A stretch of DNA of 64,000 nt from an uncultured Alteromonadaceae bacterium (lineage in GTDB: Bacteria > Pseudomonadota > Gammaproteobacteria > Enterobacterales > Alteromonadaceae). The DNA is taken from assembly GCA_947501935.1 (NCBI GenBank), contig CANMXU010000005.1:124001-188000 (forward strand). Direction: 5' to 3'. This document shows positions 38,968-48,359 of this stretch, in pieces (the stretch's first letter is position 1; each line of letters opens with the position of its first letter). The notes under the pieces are model-generated. The model worked only from the letters and a program-made list of their open reading frames with translations, made no database searches and was not told where the DNA came from. A program made the position numbers and the translations under genes.

Positions 38968-40050
38968 CTAACGCAATTTCAGCGTTGCTAAGCCAATTAA
39001 GACTAAAATTAAAGAGATGATCCAAAAGCGCACTATAACGCGCGGCTCTGGCCAGCCTTTTAATTCGTAATGATGATGAATGGGCGCCATACGAAATATT
39101 CGCTGCCCCCGCAACTTGTAAGAGCCGACCTGCAAAATCACCGACACCGTTTCCATAACAAAAACGCCGCCCATGATAAATAATACTAATTCTTGCTTAA
39201 CCAATACCGCGATAACGCCAAGGGCCGCGCCTAAAGCTAACGAGCCAACATCGCCCATAAACACTTGAGCTGGGTAGGTGTTGAACCATAAAAAACCTAA
39301 GCCCGCACCAACAATAGCGGTACATACCACCACTAATTCACTGGTTTGTGGAATATAAGGAATGTGTAAATACGCTGAAAAATTGACGTTGCCCGTTACA
39401 TAAGCAAAAACCGCAAAAGCGCCTGCCACCATAATGGTTGGTACTATTGCTAAACCGTCTAAACCGTCAGTTAAGTTAACCGCATTACTTGTGCCGACTA
39501 TGACAAAATAAGTAAGGAAGATATAAAAAATGCCAAGTTGCGGCAGTACGTCTTTTACAAAAGGAATAAGCAGTGCGGTTTCTTCTGTACCTTGGCCAAG
39601 GTAATACAAAAACAAAGCAGTACTAAAACCGATAACGGTTTGCCAAAAATACTTCCAACGGGCAATTAAGCCGTTAGAATCTTTTCTGATCACTTTTCTG
39701 TAGTCATCAACAAAACCAATAATGCCGAAGGTAACCACCACAAATAACACCACGCAAACGTAGATGTTACTTAAGTCAGCCCACAATAAAACACTAACGA
39801 CAATAGAAGCTAGGATCAAAATACCGCCCATGGTTGGCGTACCTGATTTTGACAAATGACTTTGTGGACCATCGTCACGTATCGTTTGACCAATTTGCAT
39901 GCGTTGCAAGGCACGAATCAATTTCGGGCCAAAATATAAAGAAATAACTAGCGCGGTTAACGTGCTAACAATGGCTCGAAACGTTAAGTATGAAAAAACG
40001 TTAAAGCCTGAATAAAATTGAGTTAAATACTCACCTAACCATAAAAGCAT
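38968..40050 (-). CDS. mraY: Phospho-N-acetylmuramoyl-pentapeptide transferase
   Basis: Makes lipid I on undecaprenyl phosphate at the inner membrane. The 360-residue protein has ten membrane spans and the family sites [28 protein letters not shown] (in parts), [28 protein letters not shown] with the catalytic Asp residues, and [19 protein letters not shown]. Length equals E. coli MraY (360). It starts inside the murF stop (1-base overlap). Confidence 0.98.
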   Translation of the reverse strand: MLLWLGEYLTQFYSGFNVFSYLTFRAIVSTLTALVISLYFGPKLIRALQRMQIGQTIRDDGPQSHLSKSGTPTMGGILILASIVVSVLLWADLSNIYVCVVLFVVVTFGIIGFVDDYRKVIRKDSNGLIARWKYFWQTVIGFSTALFLYYLGQGTEETALLIPFVKDVLPQLGIFYIFLTYFVIVGTSNAVNLTDGLDGLAIVPTIMVAGAFAVFAYVTGNVNFSAYLHIPYIPQTSELVVVCTAIVGAGLGFLWFNTYPAQVFMGDVGSLALGAALGVIAVLVKQELVLFIMGGVFVMETVSVILQVGSYKLRGQRIFRMAPIHHHYELKGWPEPRVIVRFWIISLILVLIGLATLKLR

Positions 40051-41435
40051 TAGAGTTGCTCTCCACTGTGATTTTTTGAACGCCAGTCTACGATTTCTTC
40101 AACCACGTGTTCCATATGCGCACTGCGTGAACCTTTGACTAAAACTGCTATTTGTTGAGCTTCATTGCTTAACATGTTTGCTAATTGCTTAACTAAATTT
40201 TCGCGACTACTAAAATGTTGGCCACGGCCATTAAAACTGTCTGATGCACTTTGGCTAAGCACGCCTAAGGTCATCAAATCATCTATTTTTAACGACTTGG
40301 CATATTCACCTACTTCCTGATGATAACTGCGCGCCGCAGAGCCCAGTTCGCCCATATCGCCTAATATTAAAATTCGACGGCCGGGGTAGCTCGCCAGTAA
40401 CTCAGTTGCTGCTTTAACTGAATCAACATTAGCATTGTAGGTATCGTCAATCAGTTTAAAATTGTCACCCAACTGGTGAATATTCAAGCGACCACCAACC
40501 CTGGCCATATCAGCTAAACCTAAACGGATATCATCAAGGCTGGCACCACATTCAAGCGCAACGCTAGCCGCTGCTACTGCATTACAAACGTTATGTCGCC
40601 CAGGCACGGTAAGCTCAATAAAAGTACGTCCAACGTTAGTATTAAGTGAGAAAGTAGCGCAGCCATTTTCATCAAGCACTACGTTTGAGCTAAAACAATC
40701 TGATTTTTTTAAACATGAGAATTTACGGACATTCTTATCGGTTAAACGCCACTGCCATTTACTGGCATATGGGCTGTCTTGATTATAAATTGCCACGCCG
40801 CTTTCACTTAAACCTTCAAAGATTTCACCTTTAGCACGGGCTACGCCTGCTAAATCACCAAAACCTTCTAAATGAGCCGCTGCAATGTTATTGATCATAG
40901 CAATATCAGGACGTACTAAATTTGATGTATAAGAAATTTCGCCCAAATGATTAGCGCCAAGCTCTACTACGGCAAAGTCGTGTTTATCTTCTAAGCGCAA
41001 CAAGGTTAATGGCACACCAATATCATTATTAAAATTACCTTTGGTCGCTAAAACACAACCTAAACGAGACAAAATAGCCGCGACCATTTCTTTAACCGTA
41101 GTTTTTCCGCTACTACCAGTAATAGCTACCGTTTTAGGTGCTACTTGTGCTTTCACTAAAGCGCCAATTTGTCCTAGAGCTAAATGGGTATCTTCAACAA
41201 TAATTTGTGGAATATCGGTTGCTTGTTGATGGTCAACAATTATTGCACTACAACCTTGCTCAAGCACTTGTTTGATAAATCGATGACCGTCAAAGTTAGG
41301 CCCTTTTAAGGCTAGAAATGCCTCGTCAACTTTTAAAGCGCGACTGTCTGTCACTAAGGCATTAATAGTAATATTTCGACCAACTAATTTTCCGTTTACT
41401 GCACTGGCAATATCCGCTAACGCTAATGGGATCAT
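40050..41435 (-). CDS. murF: UDP-N-acetylmuramoyl-tripeptide--D-alanyl-D-alanine ligase
   Basis: Adds D-Ala-D-Ala to complete the pentapeptide. The 461-residue protein has [21 protein letters not shown], the P-loop [48 protein letters not shown] and [14 protein letters not shown] plus [10 protein letters not shown]. Overlaps murE by 4 bases. ddl in the same cluster supplies the D-Ala-D-Ala. Confidence 0.97.
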   Translation of the reverse strand: MIPLALADIASAVNGKLVGRNITINALVTDSRALKVDEAFLALKGPNFDGHRFIKQVLEQGCSAIIVDHQQATDIPQIIVEDTHLALGQIGALVKAQVAPKTVAITGSSGKTTVKEMVAAILSRLGCVLATKGNFNNDIGVPLTLLRLEDKHDFAVVELGANHLGEISYTSNLVRPDIAMINNIAAAHLEGFGDLAGVARAKGEIFEGLSESGVAIYNQDSPYASKWQWRLTDKNVRKFSCLKKSDCFSSNVVLDENGCATFSLNTNVGRTFIELTVPGRHNVCNAVAAASVALECGASLDDIRLGLADMARVGGRLNIHQLGDNFKLIDDTYNANVDSVKAATELLASYPGRRILILGDMGELGSAARSYHQEVGEYAKSLKIDDLMTLGVLSQSASDSFNGRGQHFSSRENLVKQLANMLSNEAQQIAVLVKGSRSAHMEHVVEEIVDWRSKNHSGEQL

Positions 41436-42997
41436 AAGACCACCTCGTTTTGATAAGCCGAGCGCACCAAAGCGCGTTCGTCGTATGGCAATTTCTCATC
41501 ATTAATGATGATATAGTTTTCATGGCCTTTACCCGCAAGTAATATCACGTCGTGCGGTTGGGCTTGTGCTAATGCTGACAGCACCGCTTGTTGGCGATCG
41601 AGCATTACAGTAATTTTTTCAGAATCTTTACAGCCGGATAAAATATCATTGGCGATAGCTTCTGGCGCTTCATTTCTTGGGTTGTCGCTGGTAATAATTA
41701 CCTGCTCGGCTAAACGTTCAGCTATTTCACCCATTAGCGCGCGTTTGCCTTTATCGCGATTGCCACCACAACCAAATACTACCCACAAAGCTCCTTGGCA
41801 ATGTTGACGACAAGCCTGTAAAGCATTAACCAGTGCATCGGGGGTATGAGCATAATCAACAACGGCGGTCGCTTTACCATTAGCATGAAAAGCTTCCATG
41901 CGACCGGCAATCGGTTTTATTTGCGCTGCTGAATGAGCGATATCTGCTAATGCAATATTGTCTGCAAGCATTGTGGCAATGCCTGCAAGTAAATTATCAA
42001 CATTAAAATCACCCAGTAATTGGCTGGTAATTTCACAACTACCAAGGTGACTACTTAGTTTAAAAGTAACCCCTTGATGGTGATGACTAATTTGCTCAGC
42101 ATAAACATATTGTTGATGTGTTTTAATGGCTTTACTGCGACCATAAACAATAACAGGCTGCGCTTTAAAACCTTGAGCTAACCACTGTTGGCCCTGAGCA
42201 TCATCACCATTTATGATAGCAACCTGCGTTGCTTGACCTGAAAATACTTTATGTTTTGCCGCAGCGTATTCAGCCATGTTGTGATGATAATCAAGATGAT
42301 CACGACTTAAATTAGTAAAAATGCTGACATCAAACAATTCGTTATGAACACGTTTTTGCGCCAAGGCATGTGATGATACCTCCATGGCGACATGGCTAAT
42401 TTTTTGTTGTGAAAACTGTGATAACCAGCCTAATAATTCTGTTGCACCAGGGGTGGTATTGGCAATCGGCGTTAAATCATCAATTAGGCCCGCGCCGACA
42501 GTGCCGATAACTGCACAATTTTGCTGATGAGCTTGGTATAAGCTAGCAATAATTTGGCTGGTGGTGGTTTTACCATTGGTGCCAGTAATACCAATAATTT
42601 TCATGGCTTTTTGCGGCTGTTGGTAATAAGCGCTGGCTAAATCAAATAGCTGCTGATCAAGCTGATAAAATTCAATAATAGCCACATTCGTATCTGGGCT
42701 ACTTTCTTCACTGCTTCGTGGATGAAAACTAATATTACCGTGCTTTGTTGGAGATTGGCACTGAGCAATAACTAAAGCTGCGCCTTGGTTTATGGCTTTA
42801 TCAATATACAAGCGACCGTCAAGCGCATGGCCTTGTAACGCACAAAAAATATCGCCTTGTTGTATATTTCGGCTGTCATTTTCCAAACGCTTAAAAGCTG
42901 ATTTTTGGCTAATGTTTGCATTAGCTAGGCTGATAGAAAATTCAGACAAAGCGGCACTAATACGCTGGTAGCCATTTAAAGTTAAAGAGTTAGACAT
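41432..42997 (-). CDS. murE: UDP-MurNAc-tripeptide synthetase (meso-diaminopimelate-adding)
   Basis: Adds meso-diaminopimelate to UDP-MurNAc-L-Ala-D-Glu. The 521-residue protein has DSRNIQQGDIFCALQG, P-loop GTNGKTTTSQI, TTPGATELL, EVSSHAL, NLSRDHLDYH, VDYAHTPDAL, GCGGNRDKGKR and SDNPRNEAP; the DNPR motif marks the diaminopimelate form rather than the Lys form. It overlaps ftsI by 8 bases. There is an insertion around residues 85-115 with a short low-complexity piece. Confidence 0.96.
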   Translation of the reverse strand: MSNSLTLNGYQRISAALSEFSISLANANISQKSAFKRLENDSRNIQQGDIFCALQGHALDGRLYIDKAINQGAALVIAQCQSPTKHGNISFHPRSSEESSPDTNVAIIEFYQLDQQLFDLASAYYQQPQKAMKIIGITGTNGKTTTSQIIASLYQAHQQNCAVIGTVGAGLIDDLTPIANTTPGATELLGWLSQFSQQKISHVAMEVSSHALAQKRVHNELFDVSIFTNLSRDHLDYHHNMAEYAAAKHKVFSGQATQVAIINGDDAQGQQWLAQGFKAQPVIVYGRSKAIKTHQQYVYAEQISHHHQGVTFKLSSHLGSCEITSQLLGDFNVDNLLAGIATMLADNIALADIAHSAAQIKPIAGRMEAFHANGKATAVVDYAHTPDALVNALQACRQHCQGALWVVFGCGGNRDKGKRALMGEIAERLAEQVIITSDNPRNEAPEAIANDILSGCKDSEKITVMLDRQQAVLSALAQAQPHDVILLAGKGHENYIIINDEKLPYDERALVRSAYQNEVVL

Positions 42998-44750
42998 TGT
43001 CTTTCTCCTTAGCTTTATTCTTTTTATTCACCGTATGGGTTACTTGGTCAGGCTCAATATTAAGTAGCTGCAGCGCGCCTTTCATTACTCGTGAAAAAAC
43101 TGGCGCGGCAATGTCCCCACCATGGTATAAGTCGCCGCCGGGTTCGTTAATCACTACCACAATGGCTAACTCAGGATTTGAAATAGGCGCAAGTCCAGCA
43201 AATAAACCGACATAGTCATTACCGTAACCACCGGCAAAAGCCTTTATCGATGTACCGGTTTTTCCACCCACACGATAGCCAGCTACTTTTGCTTTCCCTA
43301 CATGTTCATTAACTACACTTTCCAGCATATTAACGACTTCACGACTATAATTTTCTGAGAAAACTTGCACCGGCTCATCTTGTAGCTCAGCGGTAAGTTC
43401 GGTGCCTTTTTTAATAATAGTAAGCGGCTGTTTTACGCCATTATTACCTAAGGTTGAATAAAATCGTGCTAATTGTAGCGGCGTAATGGCTAAGCCATAA
43501 CCCCAAGATAAAGTAGCTAATTCATACTGCGACCAACGTTGGCGGTCATGCATCATGCCCGAACTTTCACCCACTAAACCTGTGCCAGTATTTTCACCAA
43601 AGCCGGCGTCAAAAAACTTGTCTAATAAAAACGCTTTAGGCACCGACAAAGCTAGTTTGGTGGTGCCCATGTTAGAAGAGGTGACTAAAATATCAGTTAA
43701 ACTTAACTTGCCCCGATTTATGGGGTCATCGACCCTTCGTCCGCCAAGGCGCATCCATCCTGGGTGGGTATTAATAATGGTTGATGACTCAACCGAGCCA
43801 AACTCTAATGCTGATAACATGGTCAGCGGTTTCATGGTTGAGCCAGGTTCATAAATATCGGTAATAGCTCGATTTCGAAACCTATGAATAGCAGTATTAC
43901 GTCGGTTATTAGGGTTATAAGAAGGGCTATTAACCATGGCTAAAATTTCACCGGTGCGAACATTAGTAACTACCACTGAGCCTGAGGACGCTTTGAATGC
44001 TTTAACAGCACCTTTTAATTCTTTATAAGCCAGTGCTTGAATGCGTTGGTCAATACTTAAGGTAATATTGTTTGGCTTGGTTGATTCTTCTACCGATAGA
44101 ATTTCAATTTTACGACCTTTCGCGTCTTTACGAAAACGCTTAGCACCATCGGTACCGGTTAACAGTTGGTCGTAAACACGTTCAATACCTTCAATACCTT
44201 TATCGTCTACATTGGTAAAACCAACCACGTGAGCACTAATTTCACCGGCCGGATAAAAGCGTTTTGATTCTTTCTCTAAGTAAATACCGGGGATCTTTAA
44301 TTGACGAATGTAATTCGCCATAGCAGGGGAAACTTGGCGCTGCACATAAACAAAGCGTTTACGTGGATTGGTTCCAATAAGGCTTAGTAATTTCTTAACA
44401 TCTTGATCTAATACGTCAGCTAAAGCTTGCCAATGATCTGTCATAGCTAAGGCATTATTCTCAATAATAATTTTAGGATCGGCATAAACGGTTTCTACCG
44501 GCACGCTAATCGCCAACTCATCACCATTACGGTCAACAATTGAACCACGTTGCACAGTATTGGTGGCTGTACGAATTGAGCGATTATCACCTTGCTCTTT
44601 GAGCATATCAGGTTCGATAATTTGAATATAAGCAGTGCGCGCCATTAGCGTGCCATAAATAGCGACCACAATGGCGATCACAACGTAAAAACGCCATGCT
44701 ACCGTTGTTGGCTGGTATTTATTATTAGCTCTATTCACCGCTGTTTTCAT
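42990..44750 (-). CDS. ftsI: FtsI (PBP3), septal transpeptidase
   Basis: Class B penicillin-binding protein that crosslinks septal peptidoglycan with FtsW. The 586-residue protein has a cytoplasmic N-terminus, one membrane span (about 20-42), the PBP-dimer domain (RGSIVDRNGDELA) and the transpeptidase domain with catalytic S304 in STMK, SSN as SxN, and KTGT (GGKTGTS) near residue 490-500. The C-terminal tail is basic. It overlaps ftsL and murE by 4 and 8 bases. Confidence 0.98.
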   Translation of the reverse strand: MKTAVNRANNKYQPTTVAWRFYVVIAIVVAIYGTLMARTAYIQIIEPDMLKEQGDNRSIRTATNTVQRGSIVDRNGDELAISVPVETVYADPKIIIENNALAMTDHWQALADVLDQDVKKLLSLIGTNPRKRFVYVQRQVSPAMANYIRQLKIPGIYLEKESKRFYPAGEISAHVVGFTNVDDKGIEGIERVYDQLLTGTDGAKRFRKDAKGRKIEILSVEESTKPNNITLSIDQRIQALAYKELKGAVKAFKASSGSVVVTNVRTGEILAMVNSPSYNPNNRRNTAIHRFRNRAITDIYEPGSTMKPLTMLSALEFGSVESSTIINTHPGWMRLGGRRVDDPINRGKLSLTDILVTSSNMGTTKLALSVPKAFLLDKFFDAGFGENTGTGLVGESSGMMHDRQRWSQYELATLSWGYGLAITPLQLARFYSTLGNNGVKQPLTIIKKGTELTAELQDEPVQVFSENYSREVVNMLESVVNEHVGKAKVAGYRVGGKTGTSIKAFAGGYGNDYVGLFAGLAPISNPELAIVVVINEPGGDLYHGGDIAAPVFSRVMKGALQLLNIEPDQVTHTVNKKNKAKEKDNV

Positions 44751-45061
44751 GGTAGTTTTATTATCACTTCCGATTCGGCACTTGGCCTTTTCATATTCAG
44801 TAGTTTCGCTGCTTTAGTTTCTATGGTGCTATGTTCAGCCAAACTGTTTTGTTCTAATAGCAAGTTGCGCCATTCAATATCTAATTCGTCACGCTCGGTT
44901 AATAAACTTTCTAAGCTGCTCGTAGTTTGTCTATTTAAATGGGTAAAATAAATTACCGAAAATGCTGAAGCGACAACCACCAGCATTAAAGCGTACGTAA
45001 ATAGGTGGCGCCGAATGTCTTGCCAAACATCATAAGCAAGCGCAACTTTAGCCGACGCCAT
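44747..45061 (-). CDS. ftsL: FtsL, division protein
   Basis: Small bitopic protein of the FtsQLB complex. The 104-residue chain has a cytoplasmic part, a hydrophobic span (about 20-40: FTYALMLVVVASAFSVIYF) and a periplasmic coiled coil (LESLLTERDELDIEWRNLLLEQNSLAEHSTIETKA). Sequence is poorly conserved, but the place between rsmH and ftsI and the topology fix the identity. It starts 2 bases after rsmH. Confidence 0.93.
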   Translation of the reverse strand: MASAKVALAYDVWQDIRRHLFTYALMLVVVASAFSVIYFTHLNRQTTSSLESLLTERDELDIEWRNLLLEQNSLAEHSTIETKAAKLLNMKRPSAESEVIIKLP

Positions 45062-45063
45062 GG

Positions 45064-46005
45064 TTAATCAGCCAATCTCTGTGCGACACGTAATACCGAG
45101 CTACGTGAACGAACATTGTCATCAACTTCTTGTTTACTTGGTTTTTGTCTTTTACCAACTAGAGCTAGCTTTTTACCTTTCTGAATTTCTTCTTCACTGA
45201 TCGGCATACCACGTGGCACTTGCTTGCCTTGAGAATGCTTTTTCATAAATTGCTTAACTAAGCGATCTTCTAAAGAATGGAAACTAATAACTACTAAGCG
45301 CCCTTCTTGTGCCAATACATTTAAAGATGCGGCTAGCACTTTTTCAATTTGCTCAAGTTCACTATTTATATAAATGCGAATAGCTTGAAAACTTCTCGTT
45401 GCTGGGTGCTTTTTAATTTCACGCTGCGGCGCGGTAGTTTTAATAAGCTTGGCTAATTCACTGGTGCGAGTTAGTGGTGACTCTTCGCGCGTATCAACAA
45501 TGGCATTGGCGATACGCCAAGCGTGTTTTTCTTCACCAAAAGTTCTTAATACCCAAGTAATATCTTCAACATCAGCACTGGCTAACCACTGTGCAGCAGT
45601 TTGGCCACGAGTAGTATCCATGCGCATATCAAGTGGGCCGTCTTTCATAAAACTAAAACCACGTTCAGCTTCATCAAGTTGCGGTGAAGAAACGCCTAAA
45701 TCGAGTAGAACGCCATCAACTTTTTTCAGTAAATTGTGTTTAGTGGCAATATTTTCTAATTCAGCAAAACCTTCATGCTCAATAAGAAAACGAGGGTCAT
45801 CAGCAAACTTTTTCGCCGCTTCTATCGCAGTTAGGTCACGGTCAATGGCAATTAAGCGCCCTTGCTCGGAAAGTTTAGAAAGAATAAGTGAGGAATGTCC
45901 GCCGCGACCGAAAGTACAGTCGATATAAGTACCGTCTGGGTTTATGGCTAGTGCGGTTACTGCTTCGTCGAGCAATACCGATATGTGTGACTTATCTGTG
46001 TGCAT
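45064..46005 (-). CDS. rsmH: 16S rRNA (cytosine-1402-N4)-methyltransferase
   Basis: SAM-dependent methylation of 16S rRNA C1402. The 313-residue protein has the N-terminal [13 protein letters not shown], the SAM loop [60 protein letters not shown] and [16 protein letters not shown]. All are hallmarks of RsmH (MraW). It lies 37 bases after mraZ in the mra operon. Confidence 0.98.
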   Translation of the reverse strand: MHTDKSHISVLLDEAVTALAINPDGTYIDCTFGRGGHSSLILSKLSEQGRLIAIDRDLTAIEAAKKFADDPRFLIEHEGFAELENIATKHNLLKKVDGVLLDLGVSSPQLDEAERGFSFMKDGPLDMRMDTTRGQTAAQWLASADVEDITWVLRTFGEEKHAWRIANAIVDTREESPLTRTSELAKLIKTTAPQREIKKHPATRSFQAIRIYINSELEQIEKVLAASLNVLAQEGRLVVISFHSLEDRLVKQFMKKHSQGKQVPRGMPISEEEIQKGKKLALVGKRQKPSKQEVDDNVRSRSSVLRVAQRLAD

Positions 46006-46042
46006 TTTATCGTTTAACGCCGTCTAATTATCGTTATTTTTG

Positions 46043-46501
46043 TTACAGGGATAAATCAAGTAGTCGTTCTGTTAATTCGATTTCACCCGACTGGATTTTC
46101 GCAATACCTTGCTGCATTTGTGCTTGCCATGCACTTTCGTTCCAAATTTCGAATTTCTTTAACTGACCAACTAACATAATATTTTTTTCTAAACTCGCAT
46201 GCTGTCTAAGTGGGCCATTAATTAACAAACGACCGTTTTTATCAACTTCACAATCAGAAGCATTACCTAACAACACTTGCTGTAATAACCTTTCTTGCGG
46301 ATTCATGCTCGAAAGATTACATAATTTCAGTTCAATTTCTTCCCATTCAGGGAGTGGATAAAGCAATAAACAAGGGTGTTGAATGTCAACAGTACAAACC
46401 ATTTTTCCGGCGCAATCGGCAAACAACTCCTCGCGATACCGCGTGGGCACCGTGATTCGGTTTTTGCTGTCTAATGTTATTGCGCTAGTTCCTCTGTACA
46501 T
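46043..46501 (-). CDS. mraZ: MraZ, transcriptional regulator of the dcw cluster
   Basis: AbrB-fold DNA-binding protein that represses the mra promoter in E. coli. The 152-residue protein starts MYRGTSAITLDSKNRITVPTRYRE and repeats a second swapped-hairpin half later (ASDCEVDKNGRLLINGPLR), both with the conserved D-x-K/x-x-R pattern. The frame extends to 46537, but the ATG at 46501 gives the family length. It is the first gene of the dcw cluster, right behind a promoter with three GTGGA repeats, so it probably controls itself. Confidence 0.96.
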   Translation of the reverse strand: MYRGTSAITLDSKNRITVPTRYREELFADCAGKMVCTVDIQHPCLLLYPLPEWEEIELKLCNLSSMNPQERLLQQVLLGNASDCEVDKNGRLLINGPLRQHASLEKNIMLVGQLKKFEIWNESAWQAQMQQGIAKIQSGEIELTERLLDLSL

Positions 46502-46532
46502 AACCCTATTCTTTTTATGGGATCTACCGTGA

Positions 46533-46557
46533 TCCACTATTTTCCACTTTTCTCCAC
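46533..46557 (-). promoter_or_regulatory. MraZ operator: three GTGGA repeats at 10-base spacing
   Basis: On the - strand GTGGA occurs at 46553-46557, 46543-46547 and 46533-46537, exactly 10 bases apart. MraZ proteins bind direct TGG(G)-type repeats at this spacing. The repeats lie immediately after the predicted start point. Confidence 0.8.
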
Positions 46558-46565
46558 ATTGATAC

Positions 46566-46595
46566 AGTTTAGTGATTAAAGCAAACTATTGTCAA
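46566..46595 (-). promoter_or_regulatory. Promoter of the dcw cluster (Pmra)
   Basis: On the - strand, a perfect -35 TTGACA (46590-46595), an 18-base spacer and -10 TAAACT (46566-46571). Start point near 46558. The leader of about 57 bases contains the MraZ repeats. This is the main promoter seen for the 16 kb of overlapping genes down to ftsZ. Confidence 0.8.
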
Positions 46596-46987
46596 GCAAA
46601 GAATTAGGAATTTGATCGGCTTGATCATCAATAAAATTAAGGGGTTTAAGGAAGTTTATGAAATTGTGGGGTTTTGTGGATCGCAGCCCCAAGAAATGAC
46701 TAAAAATAAGCTAAATTGAACTTTTTCAGTTAAAATTTTGGAGAAATATGCTGGCTTTAGTGCCAAGAGTGTGGCCTCGTGTGAATGCCGATAAAGGCGA
46801 AACTACTGCAAGGCGATAATTATACTTCATGGCGATGTTTTACCTATACAAATAACTTGAACTAAAGTGTAGTTAGAAGTTATTCCAACAATTTTTGCCA
46901 AACGGTGCTGATTTTAATAAAAGCAAACCCGAGTGTATTTACCTCTCGAGCTAGCTCGTAAAAACCTTATGCGTTATCAATCGCTGA
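46596..46987. other. Intergenic region upstream of the dcw promoter
   Basis: About 390 bases between the mra promoter and the M50 gene stop, both on the - strand. It contains a 23-codon ORF on the + strand (46748-46819) with GGAG five bases before its ATG, and a perfect 12-base palindrome CGAGCTAGCTCG at 46947-46958. No recognisable gene or terminator was seen. Confidence 0.45.
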
Positions 46988-48082
46988 TTAACTAGCGAGG
47001 AGCTTAAGCGGTAGTGACAAGGCATTATTGCCTGTTTGACCAACAAACCAAATTACAGCACTTAAGCCGCCCAATGTAATCACATACCACACGGCAGATA
47101 CTATTTGAGCATAACGATTAAGCGGTAATAACTCACTTAAATGCCGACGTTTATATTCAAAGAATATTTCAACGCTACCAATAGCAAGTAAAAAGCCTAA
47201 TAAGGCCAAGCCAAAATAATAGCTAAGATAAATACCCAAAGCAGCCCCTAAAATACAAGCCACTAAACCAAACTTAGAATTAATTGAAAAAGCGATACTC
47301 TTAAGCACGTGCCCGCCATCTAAAGGTAATATAGGTAATAAATTAAATAAATTAAGCAAAGCGTTGAATACCGCCAAACCAGCAAGTATTTCTAAATCAG
47401 TGAGCCAATATCCGACTAAGCAGGCGATAGAGAGTATTAAACCAAAGAAAGGCCCCATAATTGAAATAACAATATCTTGCCAACGGGTATTAATTTTGTC
47501 ATCGCTGAGCGCTAAGCCACCAACAAAGGGAATAAGATAAATACCTTTGGTTTTCAAGCCAAAATATTTCATTGCTTTGATATGACCGTATTCATGAAAA
47601 ACCAAACAAAGCACCAGCGCGATGGCAAACTCAATAGAGAACAACCAGCTATAAGCCGCTAAACTACCCGCAGCAAACAATACTTTAATAACCTTGGCAC
47701 TTTTCAATAATTTTAAACCAAGGCCAGCCATGCCGATAAAGCTAACCTTCATTGGCTGCTTTTCACCTTGGCTGATTTGGCGTTGCTCGATATCTTTTTC
47801 ATTGACGGTATTTTCTTGCAATAACTCGTTATTAACTAACAACTGAAATTGCAGGTCAAAAGGTTGCCATTGCAATGAACCATTAAGTTCAACCTGCAAC
47901 TCGCCCTGATCACCTTCTCTAGCATCAGTTTTTAGGATGAATTTATGGGAAAAGTTATCACTGTCGGCATTAGCATCAATTTGTGAAACACATTGCTCGC
48001 CCCAAAAAAGTTGTTGCCAGCCGGCCATTGAACCTTCTAACCGTAACGGTTTACCTAAACATTCTATTGCTAATAGTTGCAC
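46988..48082 (-). CDS. M50 site-2-protease-like membrane metalloprotease
   Basis: A 364-residue protein with a soluble N-terminal region (about 1-110) rich in beta strands and Gln, then a membrane part with about six spans. The zinc site HEYGH is at 163-167, and the third ligand lies in NLLPILPLDGGH (Asp at 255), both complete. Site-2 proteases cut transmembrane substrates such as anti-sigma factors; no such partner is encoded here. It does not have the PDZ domain of RseP and differs from it. The start is a GTG at 48082 with GAGAG eight bases upstream. The upstream gap carries a palindromic repeat (48283-48340). Confidence 0.82.
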   Translation of the reverse strand: MQLLAIECLGKPLRLEGSMAGWQQLFWGEQCVSQIDANADSDNFSHKFILKTDAREGDQGELQVELNGSLQWQPFDLQFQLLVNNELLQENTVNEKDIEQRQISQGEKQPMKVSFIGMAGLGLKLLKSAKVIKVLFAAGSLAAYSWLFSIEFAIALVLCLVFHEYGHIKAMKYFGLKTKGIYLIPFVGGLALSDDKINTRWQDIVISIMGPFFGLILSIACLVGYWLTDLEILAGLAVFNALLNLFNLLPILPLDGGHVLKSIAFSINSKFGLVACILGAALGIYLSYYFGLALLGFLLAIGSVEIFFEYKRRHLSELLPLNRYAQIVSAVWYVITLGGLSAVIWFVGQTGNNALSLPLKLLAS

Positions 48083-48265
48083 TTAATACTCTCAGATAAT
48101 GGCTTTGTAAAAACAGTGCCCGATTATCACTATATTTACGAATGCAGCAAGGTTTATCTATGCTGTTGTTAAATATTAATCAAGATTTAGCTCAGGCAGC
48201 TTATTCATGAAGAGTGAACTTGGCTGTTAAGATTTAAAATGGGCGAATTAAAAGAGAGCAAAAAT

Positions 48266-48340
48266 TTAAAAGGGGTCGGTTTAAAAGGGGTCGGTGACAA
48301 ATGAGAGTTCTTATATTCTCATTTGTCACCGACCCCTTTT
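48266..48340. repeat. REP-like palindromic element, copy 2 (GGGGTCGGTGACA arms)
   Basis: Perfect 24-base arms at 48283-48306 and 48317-48340 with a 10-base loop; the outer half of each arm is the same GGGGTCGGTGACA as in copy 1 (5975-6051). In front there is a 15-base direct duplication (TTAAAAGGGGTCGGT at 48266-48280 and 48281-48295). It lies just past the 3' end of the retropepsin/TPR gene and could terminate it. Confidence 0.9.
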
Positions 48341-48359
48341 TCTATATTTATCGCAGGTT

